From an uncultured Lachnospiraceae bacterium (GTDB lineage: Bacteria; Bacillota; Clostridia; Lachnospirales; Lachnospiraceae): a DNA stretch of 13,123 nucleotides. The stretch covers positions 1 through 13,123 of the forward strand of contig CAKRJM010000041.1 of assembly GCA_934351765.1 (NCBI GenBank), read 5' to 3'. The position numbers were made by a program, and so were the translations under genes. Below, one piece after another: positions 6,805-13,123 of this stretch. Under the pieces are notes generated by a model. It was given only the letters and a program-made list of their open reading frames with translations, did not search any database and was not told the DNA's origin. Within the stretch, counting starts at the first letter, position 1; every line of letters starts with the position of its first letter.

Positions 6805-6831
6805 GCCTGCCGGACTGATCCGACAGGCTTT
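6802..6831 (-). terminator. Rho-independent terminator of cstA, possibly bidirectional
   Basis: On the minus strand a 13-position stem (AAAGCCTG plus TCGGA against TCCGG plus CAGGCTTT, one G-U) with loop TCAG runs into TTTTT (6804-6800). It lies 60 bases past the cstA stop. On the plus strand the same stem has one C-A mismatch but is followed by TTTCTTTT, so it may also stop readthrough from the DUF3783 gene. A further small hairpin ATCCTGC-TT-GCAGGAT lies at 6844-6859. Confidence 0.85.
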
Positions 6832-6890
6832 CTTTTATTCTGAATCCTGCTTGCAGGATCCTTTCTTATTCGATTCTGGTTTTATGTATC

Positions 6891-8609
6891 TTACTTTGCA
6901 GCCTTCTTTGCCTTTGCCTGCTTGCTGAAGGTCTGTGCAGCCTCAACGATCAGGAATACTGCAAGGATTACCATCGCTGCGGCAAAGATCAGCTGGAACC
7001 AGTCACCCCACATAGCAGCACCGCCGCCGATCATAACGATCTTCTTCTTTACGGTGATGATCAGGCTGGTGATCGTTGCAGCCAGCATAAATACCATGGG
7101 AATATAGAACATCTTGTTGTTCTTTCCGGCATTTCCAAGCCATGCAGCAACTGCCATCAGAGCGATACCTGCAAGGAGCTGGTTTGCAGCACCAAACAGA
7201 CCCCAGATCTGGCTCAGGCTCAGAGCACCAAGTACACAGCCGATGATTACCATCAGGCCGGTACCTACCAGGGGATGAGCAAGGAACTTTCTTGCGCCCT
7301 TGGCATCCTTCCAGGTTGCCTCGCCGTCCTTTAAGAACAGCTCGGAGAACATGAAACGGCTCAGACGGGTACCGGTATCCAGAGACGTCAGAGCGAATAC
7401 GGAAACTGCCAGTGTTAACAGTGCGTAGATCGTGTTATAGGCACCGGATCCTTCTTTACCGAACATCAGGCCGATACCGCCTGCGAATGCTGCGGAAGGG
7501 GAACCAAATTCACCATTATTGTACTTTGCATATACCATACCAACAGCGATCAGAGCCACGATACCGAGCGCAGACTCGATCAGCATGGAACCGTAGCCGA
7601 TTGCCTTTGCATGCTTCTCGCTGTCAAGCTGCTTGGAAGAGGTACCGGTTGCGATCAGGCTGTGGAAACCGGAACATGCACCGCAGGCTACGGTGATGAA
7701 CAGAGCCGGGAACAGCGTACCGATCTTGGAATTCCAGCCGGTGAAGGCAGGCATATCAAAGTGTGCGCTTCCGGTGAAGGCAGCGATCGCGATACCGACA
7801 ACTGCCAGGATCATCATGGCATACAGTAAGAAGCTGGACAGATAGTCACGGGGCTGCAGCATGATCCAGACGGGGATCAGGGAAGCAACGGTGATGTAAA
7901 CACCGACAAATACGATCCATGCCATACGGTTCATGGCAAGACCTACGTTCATACCGATTGCTACGATCGCAACGATACCGATAATACCGATCACGGTTGC
8001 GGGACCGGTCTTTAAGCCTGCACGGTTTGTCAGAAGGCCATAGATGATCGCCAGTACGATAAACAGTACGGAGATCATTGCAGTGGTCTGATTTCCGGTA
8101 GGATTGGTTGTGATGCCGAATACGACATCAGCGTCAGAAGCAGTAAAGAACGTACCTGCTACAACGTTTACAAAGGAAGCGATTACCAGGATCAGAACCA
8201 GAAGCGCGAAGATGATGAATAACTTCTGAGCTCTCTTGCCCATAGAATCCTTAATGATCTCACCAACCGATTTTCCGTCGTGGCGAATGGAGGCAAATAA
8301 GGAACCGAAGTCCTGTAAACCGCCGAAGAAGATGCCACCGATGATACACCAAAGGAAAACAGGTACCCAGCCGAATACAGATGCCTGGATCGGTCCGTTG
8401 ATCGGGCCTGCACCTGCGATGGAGGAGAAATGGTGTCCCATTAAAACTGCAGGAGGTGCAGCCACATAATCGACGCCATCTTCCATCTCTACTGCGGGGG
8501 TTTTTCTCTTAGGGTCAATTCCCCACTGCTTTGCCAGCCATGAACCATAGGCCACATAGCCAATGAACAGCAAAGCAATTGCAACTAGAACAATGATTAA
8601 CGCTGTCAT
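6891..8609 (-). CDS. cstA: Carbon starvation protein CstA-family transporter
   Basis: A 572-residue inner-membrane protein, nearly all hydrophobic, with roughly 14-16 membrane segments by eye. Family marks include VDYVAAPPAVLMGHHFSSIAG, GAGPINGPI, GGIFFGGLQDFGSL, TVACGACSGFHSLIATGTSSKQL, SLDTGTRLSRFMFSE and WGLFGAANQLLAG. CstA and its paralogue BtsT take up peptides or pyruvate when preferred carbon runs short; which substrate applies here cannot be read from sequence. It is the shorter clostridial form (E. coli CstA is about 700). The C-terminus is a lysine-rich tail (SKQAKAKKAAK). All nine arginines use CGT, AGA or CGC and none uses CGG, unlike polA. The ATG is preceded by AAAAGGAG at 8 bases. 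It follows a small unknown gene by 32 bases and ends at a strong terminator. Confidence 0.95.
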   Translation of the reverse strand: MTALIIVLVAIALLFIGYVAYGSWLAKQWGIDPKRKTPAVEMEDGVDYVAAPPAVLMGHHFSSIAGAGPINGPIQASVFGWVPVFLWCIIGGIFFGGLQDFGSLFASIRHDGKSVGEIIKDSMGKRAQKLFIIFALLVLILVIASFVNVVAGTFFTASDADVVFGITTNPTGNQTTAMISVLFIVLAIIYGLLTNRAGLKTGPATVIGIIGIVAIVAIGMNVGLAMNRMAWIVFVGVYITVASLIPVWIMLQPRDYLSSFLLYAMMILAVVGIAIAAFTGSAHFDMPAFTGWNSKIGTLFPALFITVACGACSGFHSLIATGTSSKQLDSEKHAKAIGYGSMLIESALGIVALIAVGMVYAKYNNGEFGSPSAAFAGGIGLMFGKEGSGAYNTIYALLTLAVSVFALTSLDTGTRLSRFMFSELFLKDGEATWKDAKGARKFLAHPLVGTGLMVIIGCVLGALSLSQIWGLFGAANQLLAGIALMAVAAWLGNAGKNNKMFYIPMVFMLAATITSLIITVKKKIVMIGGGAAMWGDWFQLIFAAAMVILAVFLIVEAAQTFSKQAKAKKAAK

Positions 8610-8641
8610 TTTTCATTCTCCTTTTGTAAAATAGAATTGGA

Positions 8642-9133
8642 TTAAAGTATATTGCTGACGAGTTTCTTAAAACTTCTGCCCTGGCGGTTAAAGGCCATCC
8701 GTCCCGTAGAAATCTCGAGTACAGCCAGTTTGTAATGACTCCAGCCCTGAAGACTGTAACGGTAACTTTTATAGTGGTGCAGCTTTTTTACAAGGGCAAG
8801 CGCCCCGTCATCGATCTGATCCGCAAGTACAAAAAGAATCACATCGGAGTTCCGGTGGTTTGCATGGGGCCGCACCCGGGAAAGTCCCCGTTCCCACGCC
8901 GTTTCATCCAGCTCCCGCAGCCGCTCCTCCGTTAAATGCTCCTCCGTTGCGAAGAACACAAATTCCCTGGAATCAGCCTCGCTCAGCTTTGCGCTTCGTA
9001 CCAGAAAGTACTGCTCATCGTGGAGACTGAATTCCGCCTCTGCATAAAAGGGCGGATCGACTTCCTCCTGCTTTACATTATAATATCGTTTAAAGGAGCG
9101 CAGCAGCTTCTCCGATGCTTCTGTTAACGTCAT
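8642..9133 (-). CDS. Conserved hypothetical protein (163 residues) upstream of cstA
   Basis: I cannot assign a function. The protein has no signal peptide or membrane segment. It starts MTLTEASEKLLRSFKRYYNV and has an alternating strand pattern with aromatic-rich segments: AEAEFSLHDEQYFLVRSAKL, REFVFFATEEHLTEERL, DVILFVLADQIDDGALALVKKL, YKSYRYSLQGWSHYKLAVLEIS. It ends with a basic stretch (FNRQGRSFKKLVSN). Similar proteins seem familiar beside cstA in other clostridia (recollection, unchecked). Its start overlaps the stop of the upstream 134-residue gene by an ATGA junction (9133-9130), implying translational coupling, and it precedes cstA by 32 bases. Shared control with the transporter is likely; an accessory or regulatory role is only inference. 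Confidence 0.8.
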   Translation of the reverse strand: MTLTEASEKLLRSFKRYYNVKQEEVDPPFYAEAEFSLHDEQYFLVRSAKLSEADSREFVFFATEEHLTEERLRELDETAWERGLSRVRPHANHRNSDVILFVLADQIDDGALALVKKLHHYKSYRYSLQGWSHYKLAVLEISTGRMAFNRQGRSFKKLVSNIL

Positions 9134-9534
9134 TTATCTCTTACTCTCCGATTTTTCCTCTGATTTTCCGGCGCCACAGAAGGTGTCTCCGGCATTTTTT
9201 CTTTCAGCAGCTCCATTAAAAGCTTTGCCGCTCTGGAACCGGGAAGCGTCACCTGTACGACCTCCGCTTCCTCCGATGCCGCTGTTTTTCTGCAGAGCAC
9301 AAGGCTCTCTACAGGAAGCTTCCCGCTGGCACAGCACATCTTCGCCGGAACCAGCATGACTCTGCGGAAGAACCGGCTGATCTCAGGATAGCTCATGCAG
9401 TAGGTTTTCCGTCCCTTCCGGAAAAAGAGCATGGTCTCTCCGACGCGGACCGCACCGAACTCCCTTGCTTCTTTATATTCCGGCAGAACTGCCGATTTTT
9501 CAGTTGTTTCCCCTGTTACCTGATAAAACTTCAA
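9130..9534 (-). CDS. Hypothetical protein (134 residues) with TTG start, first gene of the cstA unit
   Basis: I do not recognise this family. The start is TTG at 9534, supported by a perfect AGGAGG at 9547-9542 with a 7-base spacer. The protein has no membrane segment. The first two thirds look like a small folded beta-rich domain (MKFYQVTGETTEKSAV, EFGAVRVGETMLFFRKGRKTYCMSYPEISRFFRRVMLV, then KMCCASGKLPVESLVLCRK, VVQVTLPGSRAAKLLMELLKEKM). The last 20 or so residues (TPSVAPENQRKNRRVRDK) are a polar basic tail, probably disordered. Several cysteines (positions near the middle, including CC) could bind metal, but the spacing matches no motif I know. SYPEI and the paired strands could suggest a PH-like or DNA/ligand-binding fold, unproven. 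It has a strong promoter at 9578-9606 and overlaps the next gene by four bases. Confidence 0.78.
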   Translation of the reverse strand: MKFYQVTGETTEKSAVLPEYKEAREFGAVRVGETMLFFRKGRKTYCMSYPEISRFFRRVMLVPAKMCCASGKLPVESLVLCRKTAASEEAEVVQVTLPGSRAAKLLMELLKEKMPETPSVAPENQRKNRRVRDK

Positions 9535-9547
9535 CCTGTTTCCTCCT

Positions 9548-9571
9548 GTTTTAGTTCATGTTCGCTAAAAC
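9548..9571 (-). promoter_or_regulatory. Inverted repeat at the start site, candidate operator or 5' UTR hairpin
   Basis: GTTTTAG (9548-9554) and CTAAAAC (9565-9571) are perfect 7-base inverted repeats separated by 10 bases. The outer edge sits near the predicted +1 and the inner arm ends one base before the AGGAGG ribosome binding site. This placement suits either a repressor operator or an mRNA hairpin affecting translation of the TTG-start gene. It does not match the GAAC-N4-GTTC LexA box. Confidence 0.5.
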
Positions 9572-9577
9572 TATTCT

Positions 9578-9606
9578 AGTATACCAATATCTTTTTTAAC
9601 TTTCAA
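9578..9606 (-). promoter_or_regulatory. Strong sigma-A-type promoter of the unknown-gene/cstA unit
   Basis: On the minus strand TTGAAA (9606-9601), 17-base spacer, TATACT (9583-9578), with TGG just before the -10 (extended -10). Upstream of the -35 lie A-tracts (about 9607-9640) resembling an UP element. It begins 20 bases past the pgeF stop codon, with no clear terminator in between, so some readthrough from pgeF is possible. Confidence 0.8.
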
Positions 9607-9625
9607 CTATATTTTTTCATTATTT

Positions 9626-10510
9626 TTATTCTTTTTTTATAAATTCTCCGTTAAGACATAAAAAGGCCGCCAGATTTCCCCGTCTTCCGTGACTGGCACG
9701 GTGCGAAAACAAAAGCTCCGGATTACAGCAGGTACACAGATCGGTCACGGCCAGATGCTCCTTGCAGATCCCGGCTTCCAGAAGGATCTGCCGGTTCGCC
9801 TCCCAGAGATCCAGCTGGAACTTTTCATCTGGCTTCTCCCGAAGCAGCAGACGGTCTGCCTTTTCTCCGAATGCCGCCCGGAATTCCTCTGCCACATCCA
9901 GACTCACTTCATAGCAGTCCTGACAGATGCTGGGGCCGATACAAGCCAGCACCTCCTCCGGTCTTGTCCCATAGGCCTCCTTCATGACCCGCAGCGTCTC
10001 CGCCCCCATCCTTCCGACGGTTCCTCTCCAGCCGGAATGGGACAGACCAATGGCCTTATGAACCGGATCCACAAAATACAGCGGTACACAATCCGCGTAA
10101 AAGGTCACCAGCGGAAGCTCCGGAACATTAGTCACCAGACCGTCCACATCGGTATACGGAAGGGGCCGTACAATTCCATCTCCGGCATCCTCCTCCGTCA
10201 CCACCCGGACATTGGTGGTATGGGTCTGACGGGACAGTACCATCCGCTCCACCGGAAGCTCCAGGGCTTCTCCGATCCTCCGGTAGTTCTCCCGTACATG
10301 CGCCTCATCATCCCCTCTGGAAAAGCCCAGATTCATAGATGCACAGTCTCCGGTGCTGACGCCGCCTAACCTGGTGGAAAAGCCGTGACGCACCAGCTTG
10401 CAGCTCTCCAGAAGATCAAAGCTTAAATACAAAACACCTGCACGCTCCTTCATGGAAAGAGTCTTTTTCCGCCCCGGTTTCCTGTTCAGACTTCCCTTCA
10501 GCTGGTTCAT
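9626..10510 (-). CDS. pgeF: Multicopper-oxidase-like / purine nucleoside phosphorylase PgeF (YlmD, DUF152)
   Basis: A 294-residue cytoplasmic protein of the Cu-oxidase_4/DUF152 family, once annotated as laccase. Family members act on purine nucleosides (adenosine deamination and phosphorolysis), and PgeF has also been linked to removal of mis-incorporated amino acids from peptidoglycan precursors. The metal/active-site residues are in place: SRQTHTTNV (H97), FYADCVPLYF (C141) and GLSHSGWRGTVG (H158), plus RHGFSTRLGGVS, ACIGPSICQDCYEV and CNPELLFSHR. ATG 10510 follows AAAGGAG with a 7-base spacer; an open frame to 10606 would add a charged extension overlapping yraN. The first 25 residues are basic and outside the usual domain. 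It follows yraN by 73 bases. Confidence 0.92.
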   Translation of the reverse strand: MNQLKGSLNRKPGRKKTLSMKERAGVLYLSFDLLESCKLVRHGFSTRLGGVSTGDCASMNLGFSRGDDEAHVRENYRRIGEALELPVERMVLSRQTHTTNVRVVTEEDAGDGIVRPLPYTDVDGLVTNVPELPLVTFYADCVPLYFVDPVHKAIGLSHSGWRGTVGRMGAETLRVMKEAYGTRPEEVLACIGPSICQDCYEVSLDVAEEFRAAFGEKADRLLLREKPDEKFQLDLWEANRQILLEAGICKEHLAVTDLCTCCNPELLFSHRASHGRRGNLAAFLCLNGEFIKKE

Positions 10511-10583
10511 ATCGCTTCTCCTTTCGCATCCTTCTCTTATCGGTATTCCCCTGTCTGCATGTTTCTTTTTGTAACGCTTCTGT

Positions 10584-10937
10584 TTAAAATCCGTCTCCGA
10601 ACGCATTCTCGATCACCCGGATCTGCTCTCCCTCAATGGCTGCCACATCAAACCGCATGCTCCAGTCGGGACTGTAGCCATGGAGAGCGAGATATACCCC
10701 TGCCGCCTCCATGATCCGTCTCTGCTTCCGTCTGTCTACGGCCTCCTCCGGTGCGCCGCTGTTCCGGTTTTTCCGGTATTTGACTTCGACAAACACCAGA
10801 TATCCCCGATGGCGGGCAACAAGATCGATCTCCCCTTTCCTTGTCCGGAAATTCCGTTCCAGAATTTCATAGCCCCGCTGTTCCAGCCAGGCCGCCGCCA
10901 GTTCCTCATATCCGGTTCCTGTTTTTCTCCGATTCAA
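10584..10937 (-). CDS. UPF0102 family (YraN-like) nuclease-fold protein
   Basis: This 117-residue protein belongs to UPF0102/YraN, which has a restriction-endonuclease-like fold and no firmly known role. The nuclease signature is present: GEIDLVARH (E36, D38) followed by YLVFVEVKYRKN (E51, K53), matching E-D...ExK. The N-terminus reads NRRKTGTGYEELAAAWLEQRGYEILERNFR, typical of the family. I chose TTG 10937 because AAAGGAG (10951-10945) lies 7 bases upstream and homologues start at this point. A longer frame from TTG 10982 would add 15 residues with no good ribosome binding site. It lies just downstream of rnhB, a common pairing in bacteria, suggesting a nucleic-acid task. Confidence 0.88.
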   Translation of the reverse strand: MNRRKTGTGYEELAAAWLEQRGYEILERNFRTRKGEIDLVARHRGYLVFVEVKYRKNRNSGAPEEAVDRRKQRRIMEAAGVYLALHGYSPDWSMRFDVAAIEGEQIRVIENAFGDGF

Positions 10938-10983
10938 ATACCTGCTCCTTTCCTCCCGGCCGGCAGATTCGTTTCCTTCCAAA

Positions 10984-11739
10984 CTACAGATTTTTCAAAA
11001 AGCTTCTTCTGTGGATCGGTGTCATGCCGTACTTCCGGATTGCCGCCATGTGCTCCGCAGAGCCGTAGCCCTTATGTCCGGCAAACCCGTACTCCGGATA
11101 CAGCCGGTCATATTCCCGCATAAGCCGGTCCCTGGTAACCTTGGCGATGATGCTGGCCGCCGCGATGGAAAGGCTCCTGGCATCGCCCCTGATGATCGGA
11201 ACCTGCTTTGCCGGAACCGGAAGTTCCGGGATCGTCACTGCATCGTTCAAACAGACCTGAGGCTCCGGAGAAAGCCTGGAGACAGCTTCCCGCATGGCCT
11301 CATAGGTTGCCTGGAGAATATTGATCTCATCGATCCGTCCGGGGGACACCAGTCCCACACCGACGCTGACTGCTGTTTCCATGATCTCGTCATAAAGCTC
11401 TTCCCGCTTCTTTTCCGACAGCTTTTTGGAATCGTTTACATATAAAAGCTTACAGTCCTTCGGCAGGATCACCGCCGCCGCCGATACCGGTCCTGCCAGC
11501 GGCCCGCGTCCGGCCTCATCGATCCCGCAGATCACGCCCAGCGCTTCATAGCTCCGCTCATACGCCTGCATCTCATAAATCCTCGCATACTCCGCTTCCA
11601 GGGCTTTCTGCCTCTTCTCAAAGGCCTCTACGGCTTTTCGAACGCCCGCCCGGCTGTCTTTACGGTAAAAATCAAGCAATGCGGGAAGTTCCGCATTGCC
11701 TGCCTGTTCCAGTGCCTGTTTAATCTCCTGTATGGTCAC
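10984..11739 (-). CDS. rnhB: Ribonuclease HII
   Basis: A 251-residue cytoplasmic nuclease that removes RNA from RNA-DNA hybrids and single misinserted ribonucleotides. The core has GIDEAGRGPLAGPVSAAAVIL (catalytic D74, E75), VNDSKKLSEKKREELY, QVCLNDA (D166), GDARSLSIAAASIIAKVTRDR (D204) and a GFAGHKGYGSAEHMAAI tail. As in B. subtilis RnhB, an extra N-terminal helical region of about 65 residues (TIQEIKQAL..., RKAVEAFEKRQKALEAEYARIYEM) precedes the domain, giving a similar length to that 255-residue protein. The start is GTG 11739 behind AGAAGGA (11753-11747) with a 7-base spacer; the frame is open further upstream but would run into lepB. It follows lepB by 65 bases, with a hairpin at the junction. 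Confidence 0.95.
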   Translation of the reverse strand: MTIQEIKQALEQAGNAELPALLDFYRKDSRAGVRKAVEAFEKRQKALEAEYARIYEMQAYERSYEALGVICGIDEAGRGPLAGPVSAAAVILPKDCKLLYVNDSKKLSEKKREELYDEIMETAVSVGVGLVSPGRIDEINILQATYEAMREAVSRLSPEPQVCLNDAVTIPELPVPAKQVPIIRGDARSLSIAAASIIAKVTRDRLMREYDRLYPEYGFAGHKGYGSAEHMAAIRKYGMTPIHRRSFLKNL

Positions 11740-11786
11740 CTGTTTATCCTTCTTTCGTTTTTCAGTGCCGCTTTCTCCGGTTACAC

Positions 11787-11816
11787 CACCGGGGCGGCTT
11801 ATTCTTACTCCCGGTG
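11787..11816 (-). repeat. Hairpin over the lepB stop codon
   Basis: CACCGGG (11787-11793) and CCCGGTG (11810-11816) are perfect 7-base arms with a 16-base loop containing the lepB stop codon (11807-11805). No T run follows on the minus strand, so it is not a standard terminator; it might modulate mRNA stability between lepB and rnhB. Confidence 0.45.
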
Positions 11817-12431
11817 ATTGATCAATCCGATCTTGTTTAACGGCCAGATCCGAAGCCATGCTTTTCCGATGATCTGGCTGCGGGTCACATTTCCCACCGC
11901 CGGATCACGGCTGTCCGAGCTGTCGTTGCGGTTATCTCCCAGGACAAAGTATTCATCCTCGCCAAGGGTAATGGGCTCCGATGCCCGCTTGGCATCCTGG
12001 ATCGGCTCGTAACCATAATTTTCTTCCAGAATCTCTCCGTTGATGTAAATCTTGCTGTCAACGATCTGGACCGTCTCGCCGGGAAGGCCGATCACCCGTT
12101 TGATATAAAAGGTATTCTTCCTATGGGTATAACGGAACACTACAATATCAAACCGCTCCGGCTCATGAAACCGGTAGCTGAGCTTTTCCAAAATCAGGTT
12201 GTCTCCGTTTTCCAGGGTATCATACATGGAATTTCCTGAAACCTTCGTCCGCTGTCCCACAAAGGTAATGATCAGAAAGGTAATCCCGAAGACCAGCGCC
12301 GCATAAGCCAGAAAGCTTAACACCTCCTGCAGCCTGCTGGGCTCTGGCACCTCATCCGGCATTTCTTCCAGCATCCGGAGCGTCTCCTGGATCTCTCTGT
12401 CTTCCTCGTAATCGTTCTCTCTTTTTTTCAT
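11805..12431 (-). CDS. lepB: Signal peptidase I
   Basis: A 208-residue membrane-bound serine protease that cleaves signal peptides from exported proteins. An acidic cytoplasmic N-terminus (about 1-36) is followed by one membrane segment (about 37-58, LSFLAYAALVFGITFLIITF). The catalytic serine is in SGNSMYDTL (S68) and the general-base lysine in FYIKRVIGLPGE (K111); the conserved VLGDNRNDSSDSR box lies at about 162-174. Length is typical for Gram-positive SipS-like enzymes, which lack the large E. coli insert. The ATG at 12431 has AGGA about 10 bases upstream. It starts two bases after the rbgA stop codon, implying coupled translation, and precedes rnhB. Confidence 0.96.
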   Translation of the reverse strand: MKKRENDYEEDREIQETLRMLEEMPDEVPEPSRLQEVLSFLAYAALVFGITFLIITFVGQRTKVSGNSMYDTLENGDNLILEKLSYRFHEPERFDIVVFRYTHRKNTFYIKRVIGLPGETVQIVDSKIYINGEILEENYGYEPIQDAKRASEPITLGEDEYFVLGDNRNDSSDSRDPAVGNVTRSQIIGKAWLRIWPLNKIGLINHRE

Positions 12432-12433
12432 GT

Positions 12434-13123
12434 TTAATCGTCCTGTTCCGGAAGCTCCAGGGTGATCCGCCCCAGTCTTCCGCCTCTGAAATCATCGATC
12501 AAAAGCTTTGCCGCCCGGCTGTAATCCGGTTCTCCGCCCTTCAGGATACAATTTCTCGCCCTAGCAATTTCCATAAGAGCTTCCGCCTCACTGCCTGCAA
12601 GGACCACTTCCCCGTACCGTTCCGAAAGTGCCTCCGGATATGCCGCCCGCAGCCGCTTTAAAAGCTCCACTGCCAGCTCGTCACTGTTTAAAATATCATC
12701 CTTTACGGAACCGAGAAGCGCCAGCCGGATTCCCACCTGCGGATCCTCGAACTTGGGCCAGAGGATTCCAGGTGTATCCAGAAGCTCCACCTCTTTATTT
12801 AGCCGGATCCACTGATTTCCGCGGGTCACACCTGGTTTATTTCCGGTCTTTGCACATGCCCGGCCTGCATAGGAATTGATAAACGTGGACTTTCCCACAT
12901 TGGGGATCCCCACCACCATAGCCCGGACCGGACGGTTCTTGATTCCCCGCCGCCTGTCCCGCTCGATTTTTTCTTTGCACGCAGTCATGACTGCCGCCTG
13001 AATCGGCTTCAGATCCGCCTTTCTTCTGGCATCGATCCGTACCACCGTATAACCCTTTTTCTCGAAATAGCCGGTCCATGCCTGATTGGCCGCCGGATCA
13101 GCCAGATCTGCCTTATTTAAAAG
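12434..13123 (-). CDS. rbgA: Ribosome biogenesis GTPase RbgA (YlqF), N-terminus cut by window edge
   Basis: The frame is open to the right edge, giving 229 residues of a protein normally about 280. It is a circularly permuted GTPase: G4 NKAD (residues 3-6 of the visible part) comes before G1 GIPNVGKST (72-80), then G2 region GVTRGNQW and G3 DTPGILWPKF. The C-terminus is helical (LAVELLKRLRAAYPEALSERYG) and ends FRGGRLGRITLELPEQ, as in RbgA. RbgA acts late in assembly of the 50S subunit, with GTP hydrolysis stimulated by the ribosome. The order rbgA-lepB-rnhB resembles the B. subtilis ylqF-rnhB neighbourhood. A GTG at 13045 is not the true start, because the G4 motif lies upstream of it. Confidence 0.95.
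   Translation of the reverse strand, partial: LLNKADLADPAANQAWTGYFEKKGYTVVRIDARRKADLKPIQAAVMTACKEKIERDRRRGIKNRPVRAMVVGIPNVGKSTFINSYAGRACAKTGNKPGVTRGNQWIRLNKEVELLDTPGILWPKFEDPQVGIRLALLGSVKDDILNSDELAVELLKRLRAAYPEALSERYGEVVLAGSEAEALMEIARARNCILKGGEPDYSRAAKLLIDDFRGGRLGRITLELPEQDD

Noticed and set aside
6844..6859. ATCCTGC-TT-GCAGGAT hairpin as the cstA terminator
   Set aside because: On the minus strand it is followed by AGAATAAAAG, not a T run; the hairpin at 6802-6831 is a far better terminator.
8646..8651. TATACT just upstream of cstA as an own promoter
   Set aside because: No -35-like hexamer at 16-18 bases upstream; the match lies in the end of the preceding gene.
9554..9565. CGAACATGAAC as a LexA/SOS box before the cstA unit
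   Set aside because: Only the left half matches CGAACAT; the right half should read GTTCG but reads GAAC, so the site is not palindromic.
12434..13045. GTG 13045 as the start of the GTPase gene
   Set aside because: The frame is open to the window edge and the upstream codons encode the NKAD G4 motif expected before G1 in a circularly permuted GTPase.
1..13123. CRISPR arrays, IS elements, phage, toxin-antitoxin or defence islands
   Set aside because: No spaced repeat array, transposase, integrase or defence-type domains were seen; nearly all coding space is accounted for by conserved housekeeping genes.

Overview
This window looks like chromosomal housekeeping DNA from an anaerobic Firmicute of the class Clostridia, most likely Lachnospiraceae. 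That placement rests on strong AGGAGG-type ribosome binding sites, a proofreading-less PolA, the lepB-rbgA-rnhB-yraN order, a DUF3783-type protein and a short clostridial CstA. All genes but one lie on the minus strand, so the text below follows transcription from high to low coordinates. Both window edges cut a gene (rbgA at the right, a PFL/UPF0210 gene at the left).

Right block (13123 to 9626): rbgA (partial), lepB, rnhB, yraN and pgeF, closely spaced and co-oriented. They serve 50S ribosome assembly, protein export, removal of RNA from DNA, an uncharacterised nuclease-like protein, and a purine nucleoside/metabolite-repair enzyme. rnhB and yraN use GTG and TTG starts.

Middle block (9606 to 6668): a strong-looking promoter with an extended -10 and an inverted repeat at its start site drives two small unrecognised genes overlapping by an ATGA junction, followed by a cstA-family transporter with highly selective codon use. 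A good terminator ends cstA at 6802-6831. The convergent plus-strand DUF3783 gene (6276-6668) meets it across a dense cluster of hairpins that may be an interspersed palindromic repeat. Upstream of the DUF3783 gene, and divergent from it, is a tRNA-Leu(CAA) gene with its own promoter and terminator.

Left block (5847 to 1): a promoter and long leader precede a small zinc-finger (zf-HC2) single-pass membrane protein. Then come a 38-bp tandem repeat, polA, coaE, a WalJ/YycJ-type metallo-beta-lactamase-fold gene with a possible internal promoter, an ACT-domain regulator and the PFL protein. This is probably one long transcription unit mixing DNA repair, CoA synthesis and small-molecule sensing.

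I did not find phage, IS, CRISPR, toxin-antitoxin or defence genes, and no complete novel system. The parts most worth a second look are the two unknown genes with their palindromic control region ahead of cstA, the hairpin cluster at 6668-6833, and the zf-HC2 gene with its long leader and the tandem repeat before polA.
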